A stretch of 64,000 bases of DNA from Terrabacter sp. 28 (lineage in GTDB: Bacteria; Actinomycetota; Actinomycetes; Actinomycetales; Dermatophilaceae). Shown in pieces: positions 8,619 through 18,532 of the stretch. The position numbers and the translations under genes are program-made. The notes under the pieces were generated by a model, which made no database searches, was not told the origin of the DNA, and was given only the letters and a program-made list of their open reading frames with translations. How positions within the stretch are numbered: position 1 is the stretch's first letter; each line of letters starts with the position of its first letter. The stretch lies in assembly GCA_000955875.1 (NCBI GenBank), contig JYOE01000013.1, positions 124,001 through 188,000 of the forward strand, given 5' to 3'.

Positions 8619-10424
8619 TCAGGAGATGGGAACGGCCTGCGAGAGCGACGTGGCGACAGGGTCGCCGGTCTGCACCGTGAGCTGCAGCGTCCACGTCCCA
8701 CGGGTCGGGACGGAGCCCCGCAACGAGGTCTCACCGGTGGTCGACCCACCGTTCCGGCTGGTCGGCTCGAGCGGAAGTCGCGGGCCACCGGGTGCGGAAC
8801 CGGTCATCGTGGCGCGCATCGACACGACGGGCAGCACACCGCCATCGGGACGACGGACCCGCACCTCGACGAGAACGTCGCCGGCGCGTGGCTCGGGCAC
8901 CTCGACGTCGATGCGCATCGACGAGGCCGCCAGGGTCGCATGGAAGGGTGCGACATAGTCCTGACGGGCAGGGACGATCACGACGAGCGCGGACGTCAGG
9001 CCCAGGACGGCGAGACCCACCGCCAGCTCCCCCACGACGCCCCGGCGCAGCCGCCGGACCGCGCTCTCGTCGACGTCCTCGACCTGGGCGCTGCTCGCGA
9101 CGGGGTCCCGGTCGGCGCCCCCGATCCCGGACCGCGCCGTCCCTGTCACAGTGGCGGGGTGCGCGTGGCGGCGCACCCAGCGCCGCCCGAGGTTGCCGAG
9201 GGCCACGAGCGCGACCACGCCGACGAGCTTGCCGAGGAGCGTCCGTCCGTAGTCCGTGCCGGTCAGGGCGGGCAGGGAGGCGACCTCGCGCCACGCGAGG
9301 AAGGTGCCGGTGCCGACCAGGAGACAGACGCAGCCGAACGCCAGCCGCGAGAATTGCGGCAGGACGACCGCGAGATCCGCGGCGCGGCCCGAGGCCGTCA
9401 GGCACACTGCGACCAGGGTGAGCCCCCCGAGCCACAGACACATGGCCAGCAGGTGGGCGATCGTGGCCGAGACGGCCAAGGGCATGAGGTCGCCGATGGC
9501 CGCGTGGCCGGCCAGGGCCCACGTGGCGAGCAGGCCGACGCTCAGCACGGCGGAAGCGGCCACCAGCGGAGACGAGGTGCGGTGGCGACGACCTGCCGTC
9601 CCCGTGGAGACGAGGGCCGATGCCAGCACCGCGGCAAACCCGACAACGAGGTAGAAACGCACACCCATGAGCAGGTCGAAGCGGCGGGAGTGTGAGTCGA
9701 GGGCCGACGGCGACGACCAGATCGAGCTCAGGGACGCGCCGCTGGCCCAGACCCCCTGCAGCAGCCGGCCGCCCAGCGTGCTCACCAGCAGCAGTGCCAG
9801 ACCCGCCCACAGCAGCTTGCGGGTGCGACGGTCACGGACGCCGGCCGGCCAGAGCGCGAGCACGGCGAGCAGGAGCCCCGGCGCCAGCGCGAGCCCGACG
9901 AAGCCCAGGTCGCGCGAGATGCCCAGGAGCACACCGGCCGCGTCGTTCACCCGGTCCGGGAGCTCGGCGGTCACCGTGCTCGGTGCTCCCACCGAGAAGC
10001 GGAAGGACCCCGACACCGGGTGGGTGTCGGCGGAGCTGACGCTCCAGCTCACCGTGTAGGTCCCGCGTGCGAGGGCCGCCGGCAGCGAAACCGCCAGGGC
10101 GGTGCCGTCCCTCCCCGCGAGGCTCACAGCCCCCACCGACAGCCTCCGGAGGTGGTCGTCGAAGACCGCGATCGAGCTGGAGGACCGGTCGACGGGCTCG
10201 CCGAAGGTCAGCGTCACCGCCGCCGGTGACGTGGCGCGAACCTCTCCGGAGCTCGGGTCGCTGTGCACCAGCTGGGCGTGCGCGGCGGCTCGACCGGCTA
10301 CTCCGACCACGACGAGCAGCAGGAGCAGCAGCGTCGCCGCTGCGCGTCCCGCCCTCGATCTGGCCCCCACCTTCGACCTGCCCTTCGCGTCGCCGGGCTC
10401 TCGACCGACGCTCCGAGGCGACAC
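8619..10424 (-). CDS. CopC-CopD fusion copper resistance/import protein (601 aa)
   Basis: The first hydrophobic segment ends in AAAHAQLVHSDP, the classic mature CopC N-terminus in which the first His binds Cu(II). The CopC beta-domain (about residues 49-145) also has the conserved DTHPVSGSFRF region with the second copper-binding His. The rest, about residues 165-500, is a CopD-type membrane domain with around eight helices, and a last helix precedes a soluble beta-rich tail of ~120 residues. Such YcnJ-like fusions move copper across the membrane. It is oriented with, and 192 bp upstream of, the Met-rich and multicopper oxidase genes, so copper supply to the oxidase is the natural reading. 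The GTG start at 10424 has no clear ribosome site, so the true start could be up to ~20 codons further in. Confidence 0.92.
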   Translation of the reverse strand: MSPRSVGREPGDAKGRSKVGARSRAGRAAATLLLLLLVVVGVAGRAAAHAQLVHSDPSSGEVRATSPAAVTLTFGEPVDRSSSSIAVFDDHLRRLSVGAVSLAGRDGTALAVSLPAALARGTYTVSWSVSSADTHPVSGSFRFSVGAPSTVTAELPDRVNDAAGVLLGISRDLGFVGLALAPGLLLAVLALWPAGVRDRRTRKLLWAGLALLLVSTLGGRLLQGVWASGASLSSIWSSPSALDSHSRRFDLLMGVRFYLVVGFAAVLASALVSTGTAGRRHRTSSPLVAASAVLSVGLLATWALAGHAAIGDLMPLAVSATIAHLLAMCLWLGGLTLVAVCLTASGRAADLAVVLPQFSRLAFGCVCLLVGTGTFLAWREVASLPALTGTDYGRTLLGKLVGVVALVALGNLGRRWVRRHAHPATVTGTARSGIGGADRDPVASSAQVEDVDESAVRRLRRGVVGELAVGLAVLGLTSALVVIVPARQDYVAPFHATLAASSMRIDVEVPEPRAGDVLVEVRVRRPDGGVLPVVSMRATMTGSAPGGPRLPLEPTSRNGGSTTGETSLRGSVPTRGTWTLQLTVQTGDPVATSLSQAVPIS

Positions 10425-10551
10425 GACGAGATTCGCACGACGTGGTGCGACCCGCGGGCGATCCCGTCAGATTGGGGTCGCGCCTCCGTCAGACCCGGGG
10501 GCCGAGGTCGATGTCGCTGTCGCTGTCGCTGTCGCGCAGGGGTTTCGTGAC

Positions 10552-11697
10552 CTACGCCTTCTCGTGAACTCCGTCGGTGGCGGCCGCCCACTGGGAGGTC
10601 TCGCGCACGGCCTCGGCGACGACGTCGACGAGGTTGCCGGTCCTGGCCAGCATCGCCCGCTGCCGCATCGCACCGTTCCCCTCCTCGCGCAGCCGGGCGA
10701 GCCCGTCCTGGACGACCCCGAGGTCGCCCGCCTCCTCGAGGGCCGGCCCCACGAACTCGACGAGAGCGTCGACGACCTGCCAGGCGGGGCGCGGCAGCCC
10801 CGAGCGCCAGTCCACGAGGTTGCCCTCGATCCCCTCGCGCCCGGCCTGCCAGGTCGCCAGGCGCAGCAACGCCGTCGGGATGTCGGGCGCGGGGCACCCG
10901 GCCGCCCACTCCCGCGCCGTGGTCTCGACGAGGCCACGGCACAGGGCCGCGACGACCACGGCTTCCTCGACCGTGAAGCACACGTCGGCGGCCCGGATCT
11001 CGACCGTCGGGTAGTGGGCGGCGAGACGCGCGTCGAAGTAGACCATCCCCTCGTCGAGGATCACCGACGTGAGGACCATCTGGCGCACCCTGCGGCGGTA
11101 CGCCTGAGGCGAGCCGAACACGTCTGGCGGTCCCCAGGACGGCCAGCGGGACAGCACCTGGGAGCGGTAGCTCGCGTACCCCGAGTCCTCCCCGCGCCAG
11201 AACGGGGAGTTGGCGCTGAGGGCGAGGATCACCGGCATCCACACGCGCACCCGGTCGATGACCCCCACTCCCTCGTCGTCACCGTCGACGCAGACGTGCA
11301 CGTGGCAGCCGCAGATGAGGTGCTCGCGGGCGATGAGCTGGTAGCGGTCCGCCAACCATGCGTACCGGGGTGATCGGGCGGGAAGAGGGGTGACGGGCAG
11401 GGGCGACGTGCCCAGTGCCGCGACGCTCGAGCCGGTCTCGCGCGCTGCCGTGACCGCCGCGCCGCGCCACGTCCGCAGCTCGTCCCGCAAGCTCGCGAGG
11501 TCCGCTGCCGGCGCCGTGTGCGTCTCGATCTGCTGCTGCTGGAACTCACCCTCCAGCGCGCCGTGGACGCCGACCCCGGCGACCTCGGGAGGGTGGTGCG
11601 CGGCGCGCACGAGCAGCTGCCCCGAGACCGACCGCGCCCTGCCGTTGCGCACGTCGACCAGGAGCATCTCCTCCTCGACCCCGAGGGTGCGCACCAT
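10552..11697 (-). CDS. GCS2-family carboxylate-amine ligase, YbdK/EgtA-like (381 aa)
   Basis: The N-terminus VRTLGVEEEMLLVD carries the G-V-E-E-E signature of the glutamate-cysteine ligase 2 fold, and CGCHVHVCVD and ARLAAHYPTVEIRAAD match further family landmarks. Members ligate a carboxylate to an amine with ATP, most often making gamma-glutamylcysteine weakly. Length is normal for the YbdK branch. The genome also encodes egtB and egtD at 26-28 kb, so this enzyme could supply gamma-glutamylcysteine for ergothioneine as EgtA does, but it is not in that operon and the YbdK branch may have another substrate. It is divergent from the MFS gene at 11843. Confidence 0.87.
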   Translation of the reverse strand: MVRTLGVEEEMLLVDVRNGRARSVSGQLLVRAAHHPPEVAGVGVHGALEGEFQQQQIETHTAPAADLASLRDELRTWRGAAVTAARETGSSVAALGTSPLPVTPLPARSPRYAWLADRYQLIAREHLICGCHVHVCVDGDDEGVGVIDRVRVWMPVILALSANSPFWRGEDSGYASYRSQVLSRWPSWGPPDVFGSPQAYRRRVRQMVLTSVILDEGMVYFDARLAAHYPTVEIRAADVCFTVEEAVVVAALCRGLVETTAREWAAGCPAPDIPTALLRLATWQAGREGIEGNLVDWRSGLPRPAWQVVDALVEFVGPALEEAGDLGVVQDGLARLREEGNGAMRQRAMLARTGNLVDVVAEAVRETSQWAAATDGVHEKA

Positions 11698-11842
11698 GAC
11701 CGTCCCTTACCCACGCGGCCAGGCACCCGACCTGCCCAGGAGTCCCCTCGCGTGCGTCGCGCCGTATACCGGGAATGATCCGCGGCCGACCGCGTTGTCA
11801 CAAGATGTCGCCCTGAAGCCCCGTGAAGCCAGCAGGAGGAGC

Positions 11843-13300
11843 ATGTCGACCTCGTCCACCGTCGGGTTCCGCTCGGACCGCGGCCCCGTGCTCATCGCCC
11901 TCATGCTGTCGACGTCGCTCATCGCGCTCGACTCGACGATCCTCGCCACCGCCGTCCCCTCGATCGTCGACGACCTCGGCGGGCTGGGACAGTTCCCCTG
12001 GCTGTTCTCCGTCTACCTGCTCGCGCAGGCGGTGTCGGTGCCGGTCTACTCGAAGCTCGCCGACACCATCGGGCGCAAGCCGGTCATCCTCTTCGGCGTG
12101 GCCCTCTTCCTCGTCGGGTCGGTCATGTGCGGCATCGCCTGGGACATGACCTCGCTCATCGTCATGCGGGCGGTCCAGGGGCTCGGCGCCGGCGCGGTGC
12201 TTCCGGTGACGGTCACCATCGCCGGCGACATCTACACGGTGGCCGAGCGGGCCAAGGCCCAGGGCTACCTCGCGAGCGTCTGGGCGACCTCCTCGGTCGT
12301 CGGCCCGACCCTCGGCGGCGTCTTCTCCCAGTTCGTCTCGTGGCGCTGGATCTTCTTCGTCAACATCCCGCTCTGCCTGCTCGCCGCGGCGATGCTGTGG
12401 CGCAGCTACTCGGAGTCGCTCGAACGACGCGAGCACCGCATCGACTACGCCGGCGCGGCCGTGCTGACGGTGGCGCTGACCCTGCTCATCCTCGCCGTCC
12501 TCGAAGGCGGCCAGGCGTGGGCCTGGGGCTCGTGGCAGAGCATCACGTCGTTCGCGGTGGGCGCGGCGCTGCTCGCGATCTTCGTCGCCATCGAGCGCCG
12601 GGCCGCCGAGCCGGTGATCCCCTTCGAGATCTTCTCGCGGCGGCTCATCGTCGCCACCAGCCTCGTCTCGATCGGCATCGGCGCCGTGCTCGTCGGGCTG
12701 ACGTCGTACGTGCCCACCTTCCTCGAGCGCACCACCGGAGCCACCCCGATCGTCGCCGGCCTCGCCGTCGCCGCCCTCACGGTCGGCTGGCCGATCTCGG
12801 CCTCGCAGTCGGGCCGGCTCTACCTGCGCATCGGCTTCCGGCCCACCGCGCTCATCGGCCTCTCGCTCGCCGCCCTCGGCTCGCTCGGGCTGTGGCTGGC
12901 GTCGGCGACCCCCAACGCGTGGACGGCCGCAGCGGCGAGCTTCGTCGTCGGGCTGGGGCTCGGTTTCGTGGCGACCCCGACCCTCGTCGCGGCCCAGGCC
13001 TCGGTGCCCTGGCACGAGCGGGCCGTCGTCACCGGGACCAACATGTTCATGCGGTCGGTGGGCAGCGCCGTCGGCGTCGCAATCTTCGGTGCCATCGCCA
13101 ACGCGGTCATCGCGACGCGGGGTGGCGACGCGTCGGCCACGGCCATCCAGGACGGGTCGCGCGCGGTCTTCCTCGCGGTGCTGGTCGCCGCTGCGGTCAG
13201 CATCGTCGCGGGTCTGCTCATGCCCGCGACACGGGCCGAGGACGTCGAGCAGACCGCCACCAGACCCGACGTGCCCGAGACCGAGCCCTCCCCCGCCTGA
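11843..13300 (+). CDS. MFS drug:H+ antiporter, DHA2/EmrB type (485 aa)
   Basis: The ATG at 11843 follows AGGAGGA. In-frame codons upstream overlap the divergent ligase gene and are not coding. The first helix carries the DHA2 motif LDSTILATAVPSI, loop 2-3 has KLADTIGRKPVIL (MFS motif A), and helix 5 has GPTLGGVFSQFVSWRWIFFVNIP (motif C region, typical of EmrB-type exporters). Fourteen helices are expected from the length. The substrate cannot be read from sequence; the family exports lipophilic drugs and toxic metabolites using the proton gradient. It ends convergently with topoisomerase IB. Confidence 0.92.
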   Translation: MSTSSTVGFRSDRGPVLIALMLSTSLIALDSTILATAVPSIVDDLGGLGQFPWLFSVYLLAQAVSVPVYSKLADTIGRKPVILFGVALFLVGSVMCGIAWDMTSLIVMRAVQGLGAGAVLPVTVTIAGDIYTVAERAKAQGYLASVWATSSVVGPTLGGVFSQFVSWRWIFFVNIPLCLLAAAMLWRSYSESLERREHRIDYAGAAVLTVALTLLILAVLEGGQAWAWGSWQSITSFAVGAALLAIFVAIERRAAEPVIPFEIFSRRLIVATSLVSIGIGAVLVGLTSYVPTFLERTTGATPIVAGLAVAALTVGWPISASQSGRLYLRIGFRPTALIGLSLAALGSLGLWLASATPNAWTAAAASFVVGLGLGFVATPTLVAAQASVPWHERAVVTGTNMFMRSVGSAVGVAIFGAIANAVIATRGGDASATAIQDGSRAVFLAVLVAAAVSIVAGLLMPATRAEDVEQTATRPDVPETEPSPA

Positions 13301-13310
13301 GCGTCCACCG

Positions 13311-13391
13311 CCGTATGCCGCACCGACGGACCGCCACGAACGCGCCGTCGACGCTCAGCCCGGCGGCATACGCCCTCTCGTGGCGGTCCGT
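13311..13391. terminator. Bidirectional inverted-repeat element between convergent genes
   Basis: A perfect 14-bp inverted repeat (13326-13339 with 13378-13391) lies between the MFS stop and the topoisomerase stop. Interleaved with it is an inverted pair of the GTATGCCG octamer (copies at ~13311 and ~13363) that could form a competing 10-bp stem. There is no U-tract. The convergent location favours a transcription stop, with alternative folding as inference. Confidence 0.55.
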
Positions 13392-13413
13392 GTGAGCGGT
13401 CGCCCGGCTCGGC

Positions 13414-14448
13414 TCAGGAGGCTCCCTTGACGAGGCGCATCACGGCGCGCTCGAGGGCGTCGCGGTCGCGCACGCGGACGAGCTCGCCGAGCTCGAGGCG
13501 GGCGCGGTCGGCCTTGGTGAGCCGCGACAGGCTCGGGGCGATGGTGCGGCCCACCGCGAACTCGTCGAGCACGCGCGGGTCGACGTACGAGCGGCGCGCC
13601 ACGGCAGGGGTGTTCCCGAGGTGCTCGGAGACGACCTTCATGGCGTCCTTCTCGGCGCGCTTGAGGTCCCGCTCGCTCTCCGCGGGACCATTGCGAGCCA
13701 AGGCGACGGCCGCCGTCACGGTCGCGGCCCACGTGCGGAGGTCCTTGACGGTGTACTCGTCGCCGACGAGCTCCTTGAACGCGACGTTGAGGTCGCTCGA
13801 GCTGAGCTCGTGCCACCCCGTCGAGTTGCGGTGCACGAGCAGCCGCTCGCCCTGGTAGCCGCTCCGCTTGAGCGACAGGACGATCCGCGCCAGCAGCTGG
13901 TCGGTCATCACGGCCTCACGGGTGACGCCCGACTTGGCGGGGAACTCGAAGGTGACGTCCTCACCGCTCACGGTCACGTGCGAGCGCAGCAGCGTGGCGA
14001 CGCCGTGCGAGCCGTGCTCGGCCTCGTACTCGTCGCCACCGCTGCGGAACAGGCCCGCGTCGAGCATCCGCAGCCCCGCCGCGGTGACGCGCCGCTTCGT
14101 CAGGCCGCTGGTGCGCAGCTCGGCGGCGACCTGCTTGCGCGCCGCCGGCAGCTTGCGCGCGAGCGTGAGCACGCGGTCGTGCTTCTCGCGGTCGCGGGCC
14201 TCGTGCCACTTCTCGTGGTAGAGGTACTGACGCCGCCCGGCGTCGTCGGTGCCGACCGCCTGGATGTGCCCGTTGGGGTAGGGGCTGATCCAGACGTCCT
14301 GCCAGGCAGGCGGGATCACGAGGGCCTTGGCGCGCTCTCGCGTGTCGAGGTCGACCGCGCGCCCGTCCGGGTCGACGTAGCCGAAGCCCTTGCCGCGCCG
14401 CACGCGCCGGACACCCGGCTTGTCGATGTCGCTCCGTCGCAGTCGCAC
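13414..14448 (-). CDS. DNA topoisomerase IB (344 aa)
   Basis: This is a bacterial type IB topoisomerase related to the poxvirus and Deinococcus enzymes; it relaxes supercoils through a 3'-phosphotyrosyl nick. The N-terminal domain has RRGKGFGYVDPDG and ALVIPPAWQDVWISPYPNGHIQAVGTD with its typical IPPAW motif. The catalytic domain contains KDLRTWAAT with an active-site Arg and ends in LGNTPAVARRSYVDP, where Tyr288 is the nucleophile. Length is standard. The start is a GTG at 14448 and no strong ribosome site is visible. It is convergent with the MFS gene. No partner genes are evident, as is usual for this enzyme. Confidence 0.93.
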   Translation of the reverse strand: MRLRRSDIDKPGVRRVRRGKGFGYVDPDGRAVDLDTRERAKALVIPPAWQDVWISPYPNGHIQAVGTDDAGRRQYLYHEKWHEARDREKHDRVLTLARKLPAARKQVAAELRTSGLTKRRVTAAGLRMLDAGLFRSGGDEYEAEHGSHGVATLLRSHVTVSGEDVTFEFPAKSGVTREAVMTDQLLARIVLSLKRSGYQGERLLVHRNSTGWHELSSSDLNVAFKELVGDEYTVKDLRTWAATVTAAVALARNGPAESERDLKRAEKDAMKVVSEHLGNTPAVARRSYVDPRVLDEFAVGRTIAPSLSRLTKADRARLELGELVRVRDRDALERAVMRLVKGAS

Positions 14449-14497
14449 ACGGGGGTACTACCCGCTGGCCACTGCGACGCAATCAGCCGGCGACGCG

Positions 14498-14701
14498 CTA
14501 CTCCGGCTTCACCCCCGCCACCTCCGACGTCGCGTCGGTGGTCTCGCGCGAGGAGACTGCCCGGTCAGGGCCGTCCGGAGTGGAGACGGGCACGATGTCG
14601 GGCACGTCGATCTCCGGGAGGCCGGGAGGTTGCGGCGGGTCGGGAGTGACCGGCGGGAAGACCGATCCGTCGCTCTGCAGGTGGGATTCGTGAGGGGTCA
14701 C
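14498..14701 (-). CDS. Small Pro-rich acidic protein (67 aa), hypothetical
   Basis: A short reading frame with GTG start at 14701 encodes a disordered peptide: Pro, Asp, Glu, Ser and Thr rich, no hydrophobic segment, no recognisable domain. Third codon positions are strongly G/C, which favours real coding. It lies upstream of and in line with topoisomerase IB. The ribosome site is weak, so this call is tentative. Confidence 0.4.
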   Translation of the reverse strand: MTPHESHLQSDGSVFPPVTPDPPQPPGLPEIDVPDIVPVSTPDGPDRAVSSRETTDATSEVAGVKPE

Positions 14702-14862
14702 GTCGTTGTTACCTATCGCCCCGAGTAGCGGTTGTGTCTGGCTCTTTCGACCATACCCGCGCCCTCCCGGACCGAACCCCTTGTTGTCCGACGCGAATCA
14801 GACTGCGCGCGAGACGCTCTGAGAGACAAGGCGGTCACGCACCGACACAGAGGGGAACGAAC

Positions 14863-15411
14863 ATGCACGAAACACCCGGGCCCGGCGAGACCGGCGAGAC
14901 CGGCGACGGCAGCGGGCCGGACGAGCCGCGACGGGGCTGGGTGCCCGACGACACGACGCCCCACACGTACGCGGTGCCGTCCGGCGGCGCGCCGGCGCCG
15001 GAGGCTCCACTTCCGCCCGTCTACGGCCACCCGATGCCGTCCCTGAGCCGCCGGAGGAGGCCGCACGGCGACGCCGGTCGCGACGGTCCGTGGCGGCGGC
15101 TGCGGAGGGCGCTCGGCCGTGTCCTCCCCGCGTTCGATGCGTCCGACGACCACAGGCGACCCGCCGGACACATCGAACCGACCGTAGGTGGCGGCAGGGC
15201 CAGCGGGGCTCAGCGGTCGAGCACGCCGACGCGTCCCTGCTCTCCGGACGCCCAGCACGCCCCGTCGCTGGTGCACTCGACCGAGTCGAAGCTGCCGGTG
15301 TCGAACGTCGCCCACGTGCGGCCGCCGTCGGTCGAGACGTCCGAGCCAGACGGCCCGACGGCGAGAACGGTCCTCGACGTGCGTGACACCCACGCCGACC
15401 CGGACCGGTAG
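14863..15411 (+). CDS. Hypothetical hydrophilic protein overlapping an antisense gene (182 aa as read)
   Basis: The ATG at 14863 follows AGAGGGGA at good distance. The first ~90 codons show strong G/C third positions and encode a disordered, Pro/Gly-rich then Arg-rich segment (WRRLRRALGRVLPAF). After about codon 90 the codon pattern degrades, and the last ~67 codons run antisense into the 3' end of the beta-propeller gene ending at 15210. Either the frame is real with an unusual 202-bp tail overlap, or the true gene has lost its stop through a frameshift. No domain recognised. Confidence 0.4.
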   Translation: MHETPGPGETGETGDGSGPDEPRRGWVPDDTTPHTYAVPSGGAPAPEAPLPPVYGHPMPSLSRRRRPHGDAGRDGPWRRLRRALGRVLPAFDASDDHRRPAGHIEPTVGGGRASGAQRSSTPTRPCSPDAQHAPSLVHSTESKLPVSNVAHVRPPSVETSEPDGPTARTVLDVRDTHADPDR

Positions 15412-16322
15412 CCGGCCGGGTTCACGGTCGACGCGGTCCACGTGGCGCCGCCGTCGTCGGTCCAGGCAGCGTTGTCGACCGCACCGGTCGGGGCCGCGAA
15501 GTCACCACCGACGACGACGCCGCGACGCGCGTCGCGGAAGGTGACCGAGAAGATGCCGGCCGACTCCCCGCCCGCCACCGGGCTGTCCGCCACCGTCCAC
15601 GTGCGGCCGTGGTCGGTCGACGTGAAGACCCGCGCCGGGTCGACGCCGCCACTCGCCAGGTAGGCGCGTCCGCCGACGCCCGTCGTGAGGCACGTGCCCG
15701 ACGCGGCGAAGGCGAACTCGCCGTCCTTCGCGGCAGGCATCCCCGCGGGGTCGACGGGCGACCAGGACCGCCCACCGTCGGAGGTCTCGACGAGCCGGAA
15801 CGTCCCACCCACGGGGTCGCTCATCGCGAGGCCGCGGCGCGGCGAGCTGAACGCCAGACAGTCGTAGAACGCGGACGGGTCGGCATTGCGGAACGTCTCC
15901 GTCCAGCTCGCGCCGCCGTCGTCGGTGACGAGGATGCGCGAGTCCCCGCCGCTGCCGATCGAGAGGATCACCGCGTGCCGGGCGTCGAAGGCCTCGATGT
16001 CACGGAACTGGAGGGTGGCGGTGCCCAGCCCGTGCGGGCTGACGTTGCTCCACGAGGCGCCGCCGTCGGTCGTGCGCAGGACGGTGCCGCCGCTGCCACT
16101 GACCCAGGCGACGTCCCGCGAGACGGGCGCGAGGCCGCGGAACCGCTCGGTCGAGCCGGTGGGCGTGAGCGTCCAGCCGTATGCCGTCGCGTGCGCCCCG
16201 CTGGGACGGTCGGTGCCGCCGCGGGGCGACGAGCCGGCATACGTGCTCGAGGAGGTGACGAGGGCGGCGGTGGCCGCGACGACCAGGACAGGGACGAGGA
16301 CGGATCGGGTGCGAGCTCTCAT
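15210..16322 (-). CDS. Secreted BNR/Asp-box beta-propeller protein (370 aa)
   Basis: A Sec signal peptide (MRARTRSVLVPVLVVAATAAL) leads to a beta-propeller with six Asp-box motifs of the form S/T-x-D-x-G-x-x-W: TDGGASW, DDGGASW, SDGGRSW, TDHGRTW, DDGGATW and TDGGRTW. Such propellers occur in sialidases and in Ycf48/HCF136-like proteins annotated as oxidoreductase or photosystem stability factors. No sialidase catalytic RIP motif is seen, so enzyme activity cannot be assigned. Two GTATGCCG copies lie inverted within the codons for residues ~28-48. It is monocistronic. Confidence 0.85.
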   Translation of the reverse strand: MRARTRSVLVPVLVVAATAALVTSSSTYAGSSPRGGTDRPSGAHATAYGWTLTPTGSTERFRGLAPVSRDVAWVSGSGGTVLRTTDGGASWSNVSPHGLGTATLQFRDIEAFDARHAVILSIGSGGDSRILVTDDGGASWTETFRNADPSAFYDCLAFSSPRRGLAMSDPVGGTFRLVETSDGGRSWSPVDPAGMPAAKDGEFAFAASGTCLTTGVGGRAYLASGGVDPARVFTSTDHGRTWTVADSPVAGGESAGIFSVTFRDARRGVVVGGDFAAPTGAVDNAAWTDDGGATWTASTVNPAGYRSGSAWVSRTSRTVLAVGPSGSDVSTDGGRTWATFDTGSFDSVECTSDGACWASGEQGRVGVLDR

Positions 16323-16389
16323 ACCCCGCGAAACTAGCGCTGCGGGGCCGATCCGGCGCGTCCAGAGCTGCGCGGCCGGGGGCAGGGCC

Positions 16390-17661
<1,272 letters not shown>

Positions 17662-17818
17662 GGTGGCTCCGGATCTGCTCGGGGTTCGGGACGGTCGGGT
17701 GTGACCGCTCGGGCTGCGGTGCCCCCGAGTCTAGGCTCGCCCTCGTGGGCCCCACTGGGGCGTCGCGATGGTGAGATGTGCGCGGATTCGTCCCCGGCGC
17801 CGCACGTTCTTGCGCCGG

Positions 17819-18427
17819 CTACGGGTGCAGCGCGTCGAACTCCGCCTCGCCGACGGCCTCCTCGTCGGCGTCGAGCCGCAGGTGGCTGAGGATCGACAGC
17901 AGCGCGCGCAGCGCCATGAGCGCACGGTCGCCCCAGTCGGAGAGGTAGCTGAACTGCCACCACCAGAGCGCCTCGGTCTTGTCGCCCGCGGCGTAGTGCT
18001 TGAGGCCGTGGGTCAGGGCGACCGCGACGTCGACGAGGTCGTTGGTGATCGAGCCGTCGGCCCGGTCGGACGAGGTGATCGGGTCGATGACGTAGACGTA
18101 GTCGTCGATGCCCGCGAAGACGTTCGCGAGGCCTGCGCGCAGCGGGTCGGCGTCGTCGTCGGCGGCGTCGGGCTCGAAGCGCTGCACCGGCACGACGTCC
18201 TGGATCGCGCCGAGCCGCGCGCCGGCGACGAGCACCTGCGAGAGCGCGAGCGTGAGGATCGGCAGGGCGGTGTCGGGCGCGCTGCCCGACGCCACCTCCG
18301 TCACCGACGTGAGGAAGGCGCTCGCCTCCGCCGCGGTCAGGTCGGCGAGTCCCGACAGGTCGTCGACCTCGCTTGCATGCTCGTCGAGCTCGGTCGCGTG
18401 GTCGCCGGGCCCCTGCTCGTCAGTCAT
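17819..18427 (-). CDS. DUF5063 domain protein (202 aa)
   Basis: A soluble acidic, mainly helical protein with the family-typical region DPLRAGLANVFAGIDDYVYVIDP, the WWWQFSYLSDWGDRALMALRAL segment and ILSHLRLDADEE near the end. The DUF5063 gene sits directly downstream of recR in many actinobacteria, as here, but its function is unknown. ATG 18427 is used; an ATG four codons upstream is equally possible and neither has a strong ribosome site. A large hairpin separates it from recR. Confidence 0.85.
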   Translation of the reverse strand: MTDEQGPGDHATELDEHASEVDDLSGLADLTAAEASAFLTSVTEVASGSAPDTALPILTLALSQVLVAGARLGAIQDVVPVQRFEPDAADDDADPLRAGLANVFAGIDDYVYVIDPITSSDRADGSITNDLVDVAVALTHGLKHYAAGDKTEALWWWQFSYLSDWGDRALMALRALLSILSHLRLDADEEAVGEAEFDALHP

Positions 18428-18441
18428 GGGTCCCAGCATGC

Positions 18442-18502
18442 CGTATGCCGTCGGGCCGGGTCGCCGGGGACGTGGCCTCTCGACCCGGCCGGACGGCATA
18501 CG
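18442..18502. repeat. Near-perfect 22-bp hairpin built on an inverted GTATGCCG pair
   Basis: Arms 18442-18463 and 18481-18502 pair over 22 bases with one mismatch and a 17-base loop. The outer ends are GTATGCCG and its complement CGGCATAC. It lies in the recR-DUF5063 gap on the same transcript, so it could stop transcription after recR, stabilise the message, or simply be an inverted copy of a genome-wide motif. Confidence 0.8.
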
Positions 18503-18532
18503 TGCTCGGGTGCCTGGCGGGTGCCCGTCGGG

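Noticed and set aside
7942..8694. N-terminal extension of the multicopper oxidase frame
   Set aside because: It overlaps the Met-rich protein gene in another frame; the ATGA junction at 7938-7941 fixes the start.
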